From the NCBI GenBank assembly GCA_020631735.1, contig CM036188.1, positions 12,442,214 through 12,506,213 of the forward strand: a stretch of 64,000 nt of DNA. The letters run 5' to 3'. Shown here one piece after another: positions 1 through 9,224 of the stretch. Position 1 is the stretch's first letter. Each line of letters begins with the position of its first letter. Below the pieces are notes generated by a model that saw nothing but the letters and a program-made list of their open reading frames with translations, had not been told where the DNA came from and did not search any database. This DNA comes from Saccharum officinarum (Eukaryota > Streptophyta > Magnoliopsida > Poales > Poaceae). Position numbers and translations under genes: made by a program.

Positions 1-1387
1 TCGGCCTTATATCACCAATGTCCATGTTCTTCATTGCATTTGACAATTGATCTCCTCTCACATCATCAAGGTTTTGAGCTTCATTTTGAGACCCTTGGGT
101 TTCATCAAACTCAACATCATGAACTTCTTCCAAGGTGCCATTTGTGAGATTCCAAACTCTATATGATTTGCTTGTGGTAGAATAACCAAGTAAGAACCCT
201 TCATCACATTTCTTTTCAAACTTGCTCAACCTAGTGCCTTTCTTGAGAATATAGCATTTGCAACCAAACACTCTAAAGTATGCAATGTTGGGCTTTCTTC
301 CATTCAATAGTTCATATGGTGTCTTTCCAAGCTTCCTATGGCAATAGAGACGGTTACTACAATAGCAAGCCGTGTTGATAGCTTCACTCCAAAATGAATG
401 ACTAACATTGTATTCACTAAGCATTGATCTAGCCATATCAATCAAGGTTCTATTTTTCCTTTCAACTACACCATTTGATTGAGGAGTGTATGTTGGTGAG
501 AATTGATGCCCAATACCAAGATCATCACACAAATCTTCAATTCTTGTGTTCTTGAACTCACTACCATTGTCACTTCTAATCTTCTTGATGGTGATTTCAA
601 ACTCATTTTGCACTCTCTTGACAAAAGACTTGAATAGATCATAAACATCACTCTTGTCATAAAGAAAGAGCACCCAAGTGTATCTAGTGTAGTCATCCAC
701 AATCACAAAACCATACTTGTTGCCACCAATGCTAGTGTATGTTGTTGGCCCAAACAAGTCCATGTGCAATAGCTCAAATGCTTTTGATGTGCTCATTTCA
801 CTTTTACTAGGATGTGAATTTCCAACTTGTTTGCCGGCTTGACAAGCACTACATAGTTTATCCTTCTCAAAGGTGACATCCTTCAATCCTCTAACTAAGT
901 CATGCCTCAAAAGTTTGTTCAATTGTTTCATTCCAACATGACCAAGCCTTCTATGCCATAACCAACCCATACTAGATTTACTAAGCAAGCATGATGTCAA
1001 TTGTGTCTCACTATCATTGAAGTCAACCAAGTATAAGCTACCATGTCTAAATCCTTTGAATATCAAGTTTGATCCATCAACACTTATGACTTCAACATCA
1101 TCACTACCAAATATGCACTTGAAGCCAAGATCACAAAGTTGTGCCACCGATAAAAGATTGAAATCTAAGCTCTCAACTAGCAACACATTAGATATGCTCA
1201 TGTCATTTGAGATAGCAATTTTACCAAGCCCCTTGACCTTGCCTTTCTTGTTGTTGCCAAAAGTGATAGCATCAAAACCACCATTTTGACTTGTATCAAT
1301 TGAATTGAACATACAAGAGTCTCCGGTCATATGTTGAGTGCACCCACTATCAAGCACCCAATGCCTTCCTCCGGCTTTGTAATTGAC
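1..1387 (-). CDS. Copia pol, partial: aspartic protease, GAG-pre-integrase and integrase core
   Basis: The minus frame is open from an upstream stop at 1388-1390 to the window edge, about 462 codons without a stop. The N-terminal part has the protease motif DSGCTQHMTG. A GAG-pre-integrase zinc region follows (WHRRLGH ... CSACQAGKQ), then the integrase catalytic core with its three acidic residues in the motifs HMDLFGPTTY, RSDNGSEF and GVVERKN. In this family the protein cuts the polyprotein and inserts the cDNA into chromosomes. The frame differs from that of the gag segment just upstream, so gag and pol would need a frameshift, splicing or repair to be one polyprotein. The reading frame itself looks undamaged. 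The C-terminal end and the reverse transcriptase lie outside the window. Confidence 0.88.
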
Positions 1388-1400
1388 CTACAAGACAAGA

Positions 1401-2324
1401 TCAATTCTTTTTAGGTACCCAAACTTGTTTGGGTCCTCCAAGGTTAGAGACTAAGCTCTTTGGTACCCAAATGGCTTTCTTCTTTGAGCCCATCCATGGT
1501 GTACCAATAAACTTAGCATGAACACCATTTGTACCCTTGGTAAGCATATAGAAAGAATTAAACTTGATTGAGGATACATTTGCATTGGATTTCTTGTTCA
1601 TGCAATGTTGCTCTATGTGACCAACTTGCTTGCAACTTTTGCAATAGCTACCATTTTTCTTCACAAAACGAGTCTTGTGAGGAGCAAAAGCGGCCTTGCC
1701 TTTCTTGGGGTTATAGCCCAATCCCTCTTTGTAGAGAGAAGCTCTTTGGCTACCCAAGCACATAAGCAAGCGGTCCTCACCACCATAAGCCTTAGCTAAT
1801 GTGTGATTGAGCTCTTTTACCTCCTTCTTGAGATTTTCATTCTCAACTATAAGTGTGGAGTCACAAGTGAAACCATCACTACTAGATGAGGATGATGTAG
1901 ATGAGCTACATGAAGGGTTAGTAGGAGCAACAATAATAGGCTTATGAAAAGTTTCATCAATTATATCACATGATATGCCTATGTTACAAGTTTTAGCTTT
2001 CTCAACATTAGTTGGCATGTTTTCACATTTTTCAACTAGAGAGGAATGAGCTTCTTCAAGCTTAGTGTGAGACTTTTGAAGCTTCTTATGGTCTACCTTT
2101 AGACTCTCATAAGATGCCCTAAGCTCATCAAGTTCTTGCATAAGGTTTTTCTTTTCCTTAAGCAAGCCCTTGCACTCCTTTCTAGATTCTTTAAAATGTT
2201 GAGTGCAATCTTCTAGCATAGTGATTAGTTCATCTTTAGTGAATTCTTCTTCATCACTATCACTATCACTAGCATTATCATGATCACTCTCATCGTCGGA
2301 TGATACCTTAGCGGCCTTAGCCAT
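1401..2324 (-). CDS. Copia gag, C-terminal segment with second zinc knuckle
   Basis: This is a 307-codon segment. It opens with an acidic Ser/Asp/Glu stretch and has a long heptad-rich, probably coiled-coil region (about residues 30-110, many Leu/Lys/Glu), a Ser-rich linker, and a CCHC zinc knuckle CKSCKQVGHIEQHC near residue 230. The tail is rich in WVPK-type motifs. Knuckles of this kind bind the element RNA in the virus-like particle. It follows the N-terminal gag segment (2399-3463) by 75 nt but lies in another frame. The ATG at 2322-2324 may therefore not be a true start: the shared composition suggests both segments were once one gag broken by a small indel near 2400. The element lineage is well supported; the function of this half is inferred. 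Confidence 0.75.
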   Translation of the reverse strand: MAKAAKVSSDDESDHDNASDSDSDEEEFTKDELITMLEDCTQHFKESRKECKGLLKEKKNLMQELDELRASYESLKVDHKKLQKSHTKLEEAHSSLVEKCENMPTNVEKAKTCNIGISCDIIDETFHKPIIVAPTNPSCSSSTSSSSSSDGFTCDSTLIVENENLKKEVKELNHTLAKAYGGEDRLLMCLGSQRASLYKEGLGYNPKKGKAAFAPHKTRFVKKNGSYCKSCKQVGHIEQHCMNKKSNANVSSIKFNSFYMLTKGTNGVHAKFIGTPWMGSKKKAIWVPKSLVSNLGGPKQVWVPKKN

Positions 2325-2398
2325 GAAGCACGATGGAGTGTCGAAGAGGGAGACCTTCTCTTGGATGGCAATGCTAGCATGTCCCTTCTTCTTGCTCT

Positions 2399-3463
2399 TT
2401 AGTCATCCTCATCATCACTTGAGGAATCATCACTATCCCATGTAGCAACATGAGAATCATTCTTCTTCTTATAAGAGCCTTTTTTCTTTTCTTGCTTCTT
2501 CTCTTTCTTGATAGCATCTTCATCATCACTATCATAAGGACACTTTGCAATGAGATGGTCCTTGCTATGGCATCTAAAGCATCTCATGGTATGCTCACTC
2601 TTCTTGGATGAGTTCTTCCTCCTTCTTGCACGATAGCCTTTCTTCTTCATGAATTTTCCAAATTGCTTGACAAAGAGAGCCATCTTCTCATCAATGTCAT
2701 CACTATCACAAGAGCTTGAGTCTTCATCACTTGATGATTCAATCTTGGATTTGCTCTTGGATGTGGTGGCTTTGAATGCCACACTCTTCTTCTTTTCATC
2801 ATCTTTCTTCTCATTTTCCTTCTTCTTCTTCTTGACCAACTCATCCTTCTCATCATCTTCTCTATATGAATCATCGGTCATCACTTCTTGAAATATTTGT
2901 TGAGGAGTTGAATCCTTCAATGTAGTCCTCACTAGCACGGTGATCAATGTATCAAATCTCTTGGGTAGACTTCTCAAGAACTTCATAGAGAATTGATTGT
3001 CCTTGACCTCCTCACCAAGTGCCTTGAGCTCATTGACAATGACTTGCAACCTATGAAACATCTCTGGTACACTCTCATCATCTTGCATCTTGAAGCTTGA
3101 AAATTTTTCTTGCAAGATATATGCTTTAGCGGTCTTTGTACCTTCGGTGCCCTCAAATGTTTCTTCTAGCTTGGCCCAAGCATCATGAGCAATTTCTATG
3201 TTCTTTACTTGCTCAAATGTCTTGTCATCTAGTGCCTCATGAAGAGCACTAATGGCAATATCATTGCATTGGAGCTTCTTCTCCTCTACCGGTGTAGGTG
3301 CTTCCGGATTAGCAACCTCAAATTTTGTTTCGGTGACCTTCCACACTTCTCTATTGATTGACTTTAGGTGTGCGGTCATCTTAACCTTCCAATATGCATA
3401 ATTTGTGCCATCAAAGTGAGGTGTCTTCTTGGTGTTGTTGATGTGCAAGCTTAATTGAGCCAT
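2399..3463 (-). CDS. Copia gag, N-terminal segment with first zinc knuckle
   Basis: This is a 354-codon frame starting 47 nt inside the primer-binding site, the expected place for gag. Residues about 10-200 match the Copia gag fold (UBN2-like; motifs such as FDGTNYAYWKVKM near the N-terminus and a later LRSLPKRFDTLI). A highly charged Lys/Glu/Asp/Ser region follows, then a CCHC knuckle CFRCHSKDHLIAKC near residue 295 and a second acidic tail. The protein would assemble the cytoplasmic particle and package RNA. A stop at 2399-2401 ends the frame in the acidic tail, and the next gag segment continues in another phase, so this copy seems to carry a frameshift. Long runs of CTT/TTC on the plus strand reflect the Lys/Glu codons and are not a separate repeat. 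Confidence 0.82.
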   Translation of the reverse strand: MAQLSLHINNTKKTPHFDGTNYAYWKVKMTAHLKSINREVWKVTETKFEVANPEAPTPVEEKKLQCNDIAISALHEALDDKTFEQVKNIEIAHDAWAKLEETFEGTEGTKTAKAYILQEKFSSFKMQDDESVPEMFHRLQVIVNELKALGEEVKDNQFSMKFLRSLPKRFDTLITVLVRTTLKDSTPQQIFQEVMTDDSYREDDEKDELVKKKKKENEKKDDEKKKSVAFKATTSKSKSKIESSSDEDSSSCDSDDIDEKMALFVKQFGKFMKKKGYRARRRKNSSKKSEHTMRCFRCHSKDHLIAKCPYDSDDEDAIKKEKKQEKKKGSYKKKNDSHVATWDSDDSSSDDEDD

Positions 3464-3509
3464 TTCTTTTTCACTGTAGGTTGTTAAGCCTCAAATAAAC
3501 GGTGCCTCG

Positions 3510-3521
3510 GCTCCGATACCA
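3510..3521 (-). promoter_or_regulatory. COP primer-binding site
   Basis: On the minus strand this reads TGGTATCGGAGC, two bases inside the 5' LTR end. It differs at one position from the usual plant initiator-Met tRNA complement TGGTATCAGAGC. It would prime minus-strand cDNA synthesis. Confidence 0.85.
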
Positions 3522-4324
3522 CTTGTAAGGTCCAAATAGGCTAGAGGGGGGGTGAATAGCCTAATTTAAAACTTCTACAAGAATTACTTAACCATGAGTT
3601 AGTACGAAAGGTGGCGAAGCAAAAGCACTAGCTCTAACTAATTAAGCAAGCCACCTACACAAGTCAAGTACAAGGCTATTCACTAAACACAACAACAACT
3701 ACAAGCTAGAAACAAGAAGTAATACGAGAGAAGAGCTTTGATTGATTATACCGCCGTGTAGAGATGAGATGTACCAATCAATCAATCACACAAGAGAAAT
3801 CCTCGGGAAGAGAATGACACAAGAATTTATCCCGAGGTTCACTTGCTTCCCGGCAAGCTACTCCCCGTTGTGGCGATACACCCACTTGTCGGTTCGCGAG
3901 CTAATCGACTATCAAGAGTCGAGCCCTCGGCGGGCGCCGCACAACCGCACACAAGATGGGGATCCTCCAAGCCACGAGCTCCACTAGAGTATCTAATTCA
4001 CGAACTCCCGCGGGGAAGGATCAAGAACCCCTTACAACACTTGGTGAAGGCTCCAACAATCTCCAATTGCGAGCTCAATCACCTCCGCTGCTCCAAGCCG
4101 TCTACCGTGTTGGGAAACACGGAAGAGTAACAAGAAATCCGCAGCAACTCGAAGATCAAGTGCCTCTAGAATGCAACTCTCAAGCAATGCACTTGAATCT
4201 CACTCAATCTCACTCAAGATATGCAACTAATCAAAGAGATGAGTGGAGGGGTTGTTCTCTAGCTCAAAGTATGTCTCTATATCTCAAAATGTGCAAGAGT
4301 TACCCTCAAACCTCGGCCAACCTC

Positions 4325-4333
4325 TATTTATAG
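4325..4333 (-). promoter_or_regulatory. COP LTR TATA box
   Basis: The minus strand reads CTATAAATA followed by GAGG, a near-ideal plant TATA box. Transcription would start roughly 30 nt further along the minus strand (near 4295), placing about 0.77 kb of LTR plus the PBS and gag downstream. The start site is inferred, not seen. Confidence 0.6.
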
Positions 4334-4379
4334 CGAAGGGGTATGCAGCTAGCCGTTACAGACGACGCAGCGAAAAACG

Positions 4380-4905
4380 CGCTGACCGGACGCTCCGGTC
4401 AGGGTGACCGGACGCGTCCGGTCACTACACGACAAACGTGAACAGTGCGCGTCAGAACTAGCCGTTGCCCTGACCGGACGCGCTGAACCGATTGACCGGA
4501 CGCGACAGTGCCCGCGTCCAGTCGTGTTCCAGTATGCTCCCGTTGAGACCGGACGCGTCCGATCGCACGTGACCGGACGCGCCACGCGTCTGATCGTCAC
4601 TCCGCTTTGCTTTGCCCCTCTGGACGCCTGACCGGACGCTCCGGCTACGTGAGGGACCGGACGCGCCGGTCGCGCGCTCTGGTTCGCTCAGGAGAACTGA
4701 CCAGACGCGCTGTTGAACTGACCGGACGCCACAGTGCCAGCGTCCGGTTAGAGTCCAGTAAGCTCCCTGGATGACCGGACGTGTCCGGTCGTTAGTGACC
4801 GGACGCGCCGGTTGCAAACCCTAGCACCCGCGCCTGCGCTGTACTGACCGGACGCGTCCGGTCATACCATGACCGCATCCGGTGCAGCGTCCGGTCACCT
4901 CTGTG
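4380..4905. repeat. CCGGACGCG/CGTCCGG array in the COP LTR U3
   Basis: At least a dozen copies of a GACCGGACGC core occur in about 520 bp. Several are full palindromes of the form GACCGGACGCGTCCGGTC, and others are half-sites joined by 15-30 nt spacers. The array lies directly upstream of the TATA box in the sense of LTR transcription and is much richer in CpG than the rest of the LTR. It could be a set of protein-binding sites or a methylation target; both are inference. Confidence 0.75.
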
Positions 4906-5520
4906 ACCTCCGTTCACCTCCGTTTCTTTTCCGACTTCCGGCGTAGTGGAAAATAGGCATTTCAACTTCACAAAAACGCCTGAATCCCGCGCTCGCAAAG
5001 CTCGGCGGGAGGGAGAGAGGAACCCAAACCCCTCTCTACCGCTTGAACTCCACCGCCTTCGCAAATGTGCTAACACCACCAAGTGTACACCACCATGTGC
5101 ATGTGTGTTAGCATTTCATAATCATTTTCCAAGGCGTTATGTTAGCTCTTTACTAGATCCTAATGCATATGCTCAAGACATTGATCTAGTGGCACTTGAT
5201 TTCCAAGCTAACCGTGATTGCCCCTCTTGATAGTCGGCTATGTATCCTAAATCCGGTCAATCACTTCTCTACTCATCTTAGACCGGCAAAAGGAAAACCC
5301 TATGGTTATACCTTTGCCTTGCGCTCTTAGTTCCTTCTCTTCCACTTGATCATCATGTACACCATATTATGTGCATCTCCACCACTTGTGATCTTGTGGC
5401 CATCACTCCATGCCACATGCTCCTTCATCACGTGTGTTGCTTGTGCCTAACTCAAAACACTTAACACATGGCATTAGCAATTTGGTGTCATTAATTACCA
5501 AAACCAAACTTGGGCTTTCA

Positions 5521-5702
5521 ATGGGTTTCATTCCAAATTCCAAGGACTAGTTAGTTAGTGGAACCATAATTCAAATCAACAATGGTCTCAGAATCGGCAG
5601 AATAATCAGTTTCAACAACGACCTCAATATCAGCAGAACAAGCAGTTCCAACAGCAGAGTGGTTAGCAAACTCCACGTCAGGGTAATTCTAGCTCCACTC
5701 CA
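5521..5702 (+). pseudogene. GYP-A gag remnant (Gln/Asn-rich linker)
   Basis: In frame with the protease segment downstream, this stretch reads as a Gln/Asn-rich linker (repeats of QFQQ/QYQQ type), typical of the region before the gag zinc knuckle. Stops occur at about 5553-5555 and 5668-5670 (GG-TAG-CAA context). The N-terminal capsid part is missing because COP inserted here. Confidence 0.65.
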
Positions 5703-6512
5703 ATGAAGACTAGTGCACCTAGTACCCCCAATCTGTGTTATCGCTGTGGAAAGCCTGGACACTATGCTAATCATTGTCCCAAGAAGCAGAATCAGCAGAC
5801 ACCGCAGGGGCAGAGATCATCTAATACTGGAAAGGTGAATCATGTGTCTACTGAAATAGCACAGACGAAGCCTGAAGTAATGCTTGGTACGTTCAATGTC
5901 CATTCTACTCCTGCAACCATTCTTTTTGATTCTGGAGCTTCGCATACCTTTATTTCCAACATTTTTGTTAGAATGCATAGTATATCCATGCTTGCCATGA
6001 AAGAACCTCTCTTAGTAAATTCACCTGGGGGTACCATGCAAACCACTAATCGGTGTCTTCCAATTAGTATGATTTTAAGGGGGGTAGAGTTTAAGATAAC
6101 TCCTAGAGTGTTGAGGATATCTGGTATTGATGTGATTTTGGGTATGGATTGGATGAAACAAAATCAGGCAGTGATTCAGTGTCAGCAGAAGGTAGTAGTT
6201 GTGAATGCACCTAATGGGGACAAGATCAGTGTGGATGTAGCAGTGCAGAAGCAGTCAACCGCCTTAGTGAATCAACTTGATGATGATGCTATTAAAGAGA
6301 ATCTAGTTATCGATGAATTTCTAGATGTCTTTCCAGATGATTTGCCAGGTATGTCACCTAACCGAGACATTGAATTTCTTATTAAATTATTATCTGGAAC
6401 TGCACCCATAGCCAAACGACCATATAGAATGGGAGTAGACGAATTAGAACTTAAGAAACAAATTAAGGAATTACAAGATAAAGGTTTTATTCATCCTAGT
6501 TCTTCACCTTAG
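5703..6512 (+). pseudogene. GYP-A gag knuckle, aspartic protease and start of RT
   Basis: A 269-codon open stretch. The zinc knuckle CYRCGKPGHYANHC lies near residues 12-25. The retropepsin-like protease has its active-site motif LFDSGASHTFIS near residue 75 and the conserved ILGMDWM near residue 145. The N-terminal RT lead-in ([13 protein letters not shown], then a Lys/Arg-Pro-Tyr-Arg motif) follows. The ATG at 5703 is only the first Met after an upstream stop, not a true start. The frame ends at TAG 6510-6512, where related elements have Trp in SSSPWG, a single G-to-A change. The same frame continues past the stop. Confidence 0.85.
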
Positions 6513-7504
6513 GGTGCACCAGTTATCTTTGTTGATAAGAAAGATGGTGGTCAGAGAATGTGTGTTGATTATCGGTCACTTAATGAAGTAACTATCAAGA
6601 ACAAGTATCCTTTGCCCAGAATTGATGACTTGTTTGATCAGTTAAGAGGTGCTTGTGTGTTCTCTAAGATTGATTTGCGTTCTGGTTATCATCAACTGAA
6701 GATTTGTGCTTCTGATATTCCCAAGATAGCTTTTACTATGAGGTATGGTTTGTATGAGTATACTGTTATGTCATTTGGTTTGACCAATAAACCTGCCTAC
6801 TTTATGTACATGATGAATAAGGTATTCATGGAGTATCTTGATAAGTTTGTGGTGGTATTTATTGATGATATATTGGTATTTTCCAATACGGAGAAAGAGC
6901 ATGTTGAACATCTGAGGTTGGTATTATAGAAACTTAGAGAGCATAAACTGTATGCTAAGCAAAGTAAATGTGAGTTTTGGTTGAAGGAAGTCTCTTTTCT
7001 TGGTCATATTGTCTCTAATGGAGGAATATCAGTGGATCTAGGCAAAGTAAAGGATGTATTGAATTGGAAACCGCCTACTCATGTGGGCGAGATTCATAGT
7101 TTCTTGGGTTTAGCTGGATATTACAGATGGTTCATTGAAGGGTTTTCTAAACTTGCTAAACCTATGACATCTCTGTTAGAGAAGAATGCCAAGTTTGTAT
7201 GGTCTGATAAATGTCAAGCTAGTTTTGAAGAATTGAAGAAGAGATTGACTACAACACCTGTTTTGGTATTGCCAGATTTGAGTAAGAAGTTTTCTATTTA
7301 TTGTGATGCTTCTCGTCAAGGATTGGGGTGTGTTCTTATGCAAGAAGGCAGAGTTGTTGCTTATACATCTAGACAGTTGAGAAAGCATGAGTTGAATTAT
7401 CCTACGCATGATTTGGAGTTAGCAGTTGTAGTTCATGCTTTGAAGATTTGGAGACACTATTTGATTGGGCATAAGAGTGATATATATATACCGATCATAA
7501 GAGT
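6513..7504 (+). pseudogene. GYP-A reverse transcriptase and RNase H
   Basis: The frame continues from the preceding segment. RT motifs are in order: [32 protein letters not shown], the FGLTN motif and the catalytic box VVVFIDDIL, with both Asp kept. A second stop, TAG at 6927-6929, replaces a Gln codon. RNase H follows ([14 protein letters not shown], then the [11 protein letters not shown] region). The frame is lost near 7485-7495 in a short TATATATATA run where two extra bases (TA) have been gained, just before the conserved DHKSLKY segment. The product would copy element RNA to DNA, but this copy cannot make it. Confidence 0.87.
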
Positions 7505-9181
7505 TTGAAGTATATTTTCACTCAGTCTGATCTTAACTTGAGACAACGCAGATGGTTAGAACTAATCAAGGACTATGATATAGAGATACACTATCATCCT
7601 GGTAAAGCCAATGTTGTAGCAGATGCCCTTAGCAGGAAGAGTTATGCCAATGAGATGCAAATGTTGTCCATGACTAGTGAGTTGTGTGCTAAATTTGAAT
7701 ATTTGAATTTGGGAATTGTTACTAATACAATGGAATTGGTGATAGAACCTACATTAGAGAAAGAAATATATAAGGGTCAGTTGAAGGATGAGAAACTAAA
7801 GAAGATAGCGGAGGATATAGTGATTGGCAAGTCACTAGGGTTTCGAATGGATGATAATGGGATTTTGTGGTTTGGAAAGAGGTTGTGTGTACCTGAGGAT
7901 CAGGCTATTAGGCAAGCAATCCTTCGTGAAGCTCATGAGTCAGCTTATTCTATTCATCCTGGGAGTACTAAGATGTATTTGGATCTCAAACAGAAGTATT
8001 GGTGGGTTGGATTGAAACGAGATGTGGCTGAGTATGTGGCAGTGTGTGACACTTGTCAGAGAGTGAAGGCTGAGCATCAGAAACCTGCTGGATTGTTGCA
8101 ACCAATGAAGATTCCTGAATGGAAGTGGGAGGAAGTTGGTATGGACTTTATAGTGGGGTTACCTCGTACTCATAGAGGGTATGACTCTGTATGGGTGATA
8201 GTAGATCGGTTAACTAAAGTTGCTCATTTCATACCAGTTAAGACTACCTACCATGGACCAAAATTGGCAGAGTTGTATATGGAGAGGGTAGTATGTTTGC
8301 ATGGAGTTCCAAAGAAGATTGTATCTGATCGAGGTTCGCAGTTTACGTCACACTTTTGGAAAGCTGTACATGAATCTTTAGGGACAAAGTTGAATTTTAA
8401 TACAACATATCATCCACAGACAGATGGGCAGACTAAAAGAACCAACCAGATATTAGAAGACATGTTGAGAGCCTGTGCATTGTAATATGGAACTAGTTGG
8501 GATAAAAGTTTGCCTTATGCAGAGTTCTCTTACAATAACAGTTATCAACAGAGTCTTAAGATGTCACCGTTTGAAGCTTTGTATGGACGTAAGTGTAGAA
8601 CTTCATTATTTTGGGATCAGACGGGTGAGTCTTAGGTATTTGGTACAGATGTTCTTAGAAATGCAGAGGATCAAGTGTGAGTGATTCATGAGAATTTGAG
8701 AGTAGCACAATCTCGTCAGAAAAGTTATGCTGACAACCGGAGAAGGGATTTAGTTTTTAAAGTAGGTGATTATGCCTATTTGAAGGTGTCACCAATGAGA
8801 AGTGTGAAGAGGTTTAACATGAAAGGCAAGTTAGCACCACGGTATGTTGGGCCATTCAAAGTTATTGCTAGACGTGGTGAAGTTGCTTACCAATTAGAGC
8901 TGCCTGAGAGTTTGTCTGGGGTGCATGATGTGTTTCATGTTTCTCAACTCAAGAAGTGTTTACGTCTGCCTGAGGAGCAGATACCTTTGGATGAATTGAC
9001 TATTAAAGATGATCTTACCTATGAAGAGTTTCCAATCAAGGTTTTAGAAACTGCTGAGAGAGTTACTCGAAGTCGGGTTATTAAAATGTGCAAGGTTCAG
9101 TGGAATAGATATTCAGAGGCAGAGGCAACTTGGGAAAGAGAGGATGAATTGAGGAAGTCATATCCGCAGTTATTTGAGTAA
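7505..9181 (+). pseudogene. GYP-A integrase and chromodomain
   Basis: After the frameshift one frame runs to 9181 with three stops: TAA 8483-8485, TAG 8633-8635 and TGA 8678-8680. It includes the RNase H end ([15 protein letters not shown]), the integrase HHCC zinc region (H...H...CDTC) and the core ([17 protein letters not shown]). The third catalytic residue lies in [14 protein letters not shown], where functional relatives have Glu in place of Lys, so the DDE triad is broken. The C-terminal part has a GPF/Y-like region (APRYVGPFKV) and a chromodomain-like end (RVTRSRVIKMCKVQWNRYS ... ATWERE). Chromodomains direct insertion to particular chromatin in this family. Confidence 0.87.
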
Positions 9182-9188
9182 GCAGTCC

Positions 9189-9224
9189 AATCTCGAGGAC
9201 GAGATTCTTTTAAGGGGTAGAATT
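9189..9224 (+). promoter_or_regulatory. GYP-A pre-LTR hairpin and polypurine tract
   Basis: AATCTCG (9189-9195) and CGAGATT (9200-9206) form a perfect 7-bp stem with loop AGGA. A purine-rich AAGGGGTAGAA (to 9222) follows, directly before the LTR, in the place of the polypurine tract that primes plus-strand DNA. Equivalent hairpins precede the 3' LTR of GYP-B and LARD-C. Confidence 0.7.

Larger units (their letters stand above)
1..5520 (-). mobile_element. COP: Copia (Sirevirus-like) LTR retrotransposon, 5' half only
   Basis: Read on the minus strand the order is 5' LTR (5520-3524), primer-binding site, gag with two zinc knuckles, aspartic protease and integrase core. This is the Ty1/Copia order, with integrase before reverse transcriptase. 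The window begins inside pol, so RT, RNase H and the 3' LTR lie outside. The LTR is about 2 kb, and the gag is long, Lys/Asp/Ser-rich and carries two knuckles, which fits the Sirevirus (SIRE/Maximus) lineage; that assignment is by family knowledge. The outer LTR edge abuts an internal gag fragment of the plus-strand Gypsy element, so COP inserted into GYP-A. The duplicated target site cannot be checked because the other end is not in the window. Confidence 0.9.
3524..5520 (-). repeat. COP 5' LTR (about 2.0 kb)
   Basis: The minus-strand repeat begins TGAAAGCCCAAG at 5520 and ends CTTACA at 3524, keeping the TG...CA termini. It is followed by a two-base spacer and the PBS. It carries a good TATA box (4325-4333) and, upstream of it in U3, a GC-rich array of CCGGACGCG repeats. 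Reading frames inside the LTR at 3742-5230 on either strand have no protein similarity I recognise, and I treat them as non-coding. Confidence 0.85.

Noticed and set aside
1017..1289. Plus-strand 90-codon frame inside COP
   Set aside because: It is antisense to the open protease-integrase frame and has no motif.
4349..5230. Several 70-120 codon frames in the COP LTR
   Set aside because: They arise from the CCGGACGCG array and have Arg/Gly/Pro-rich, low-complexity translations.
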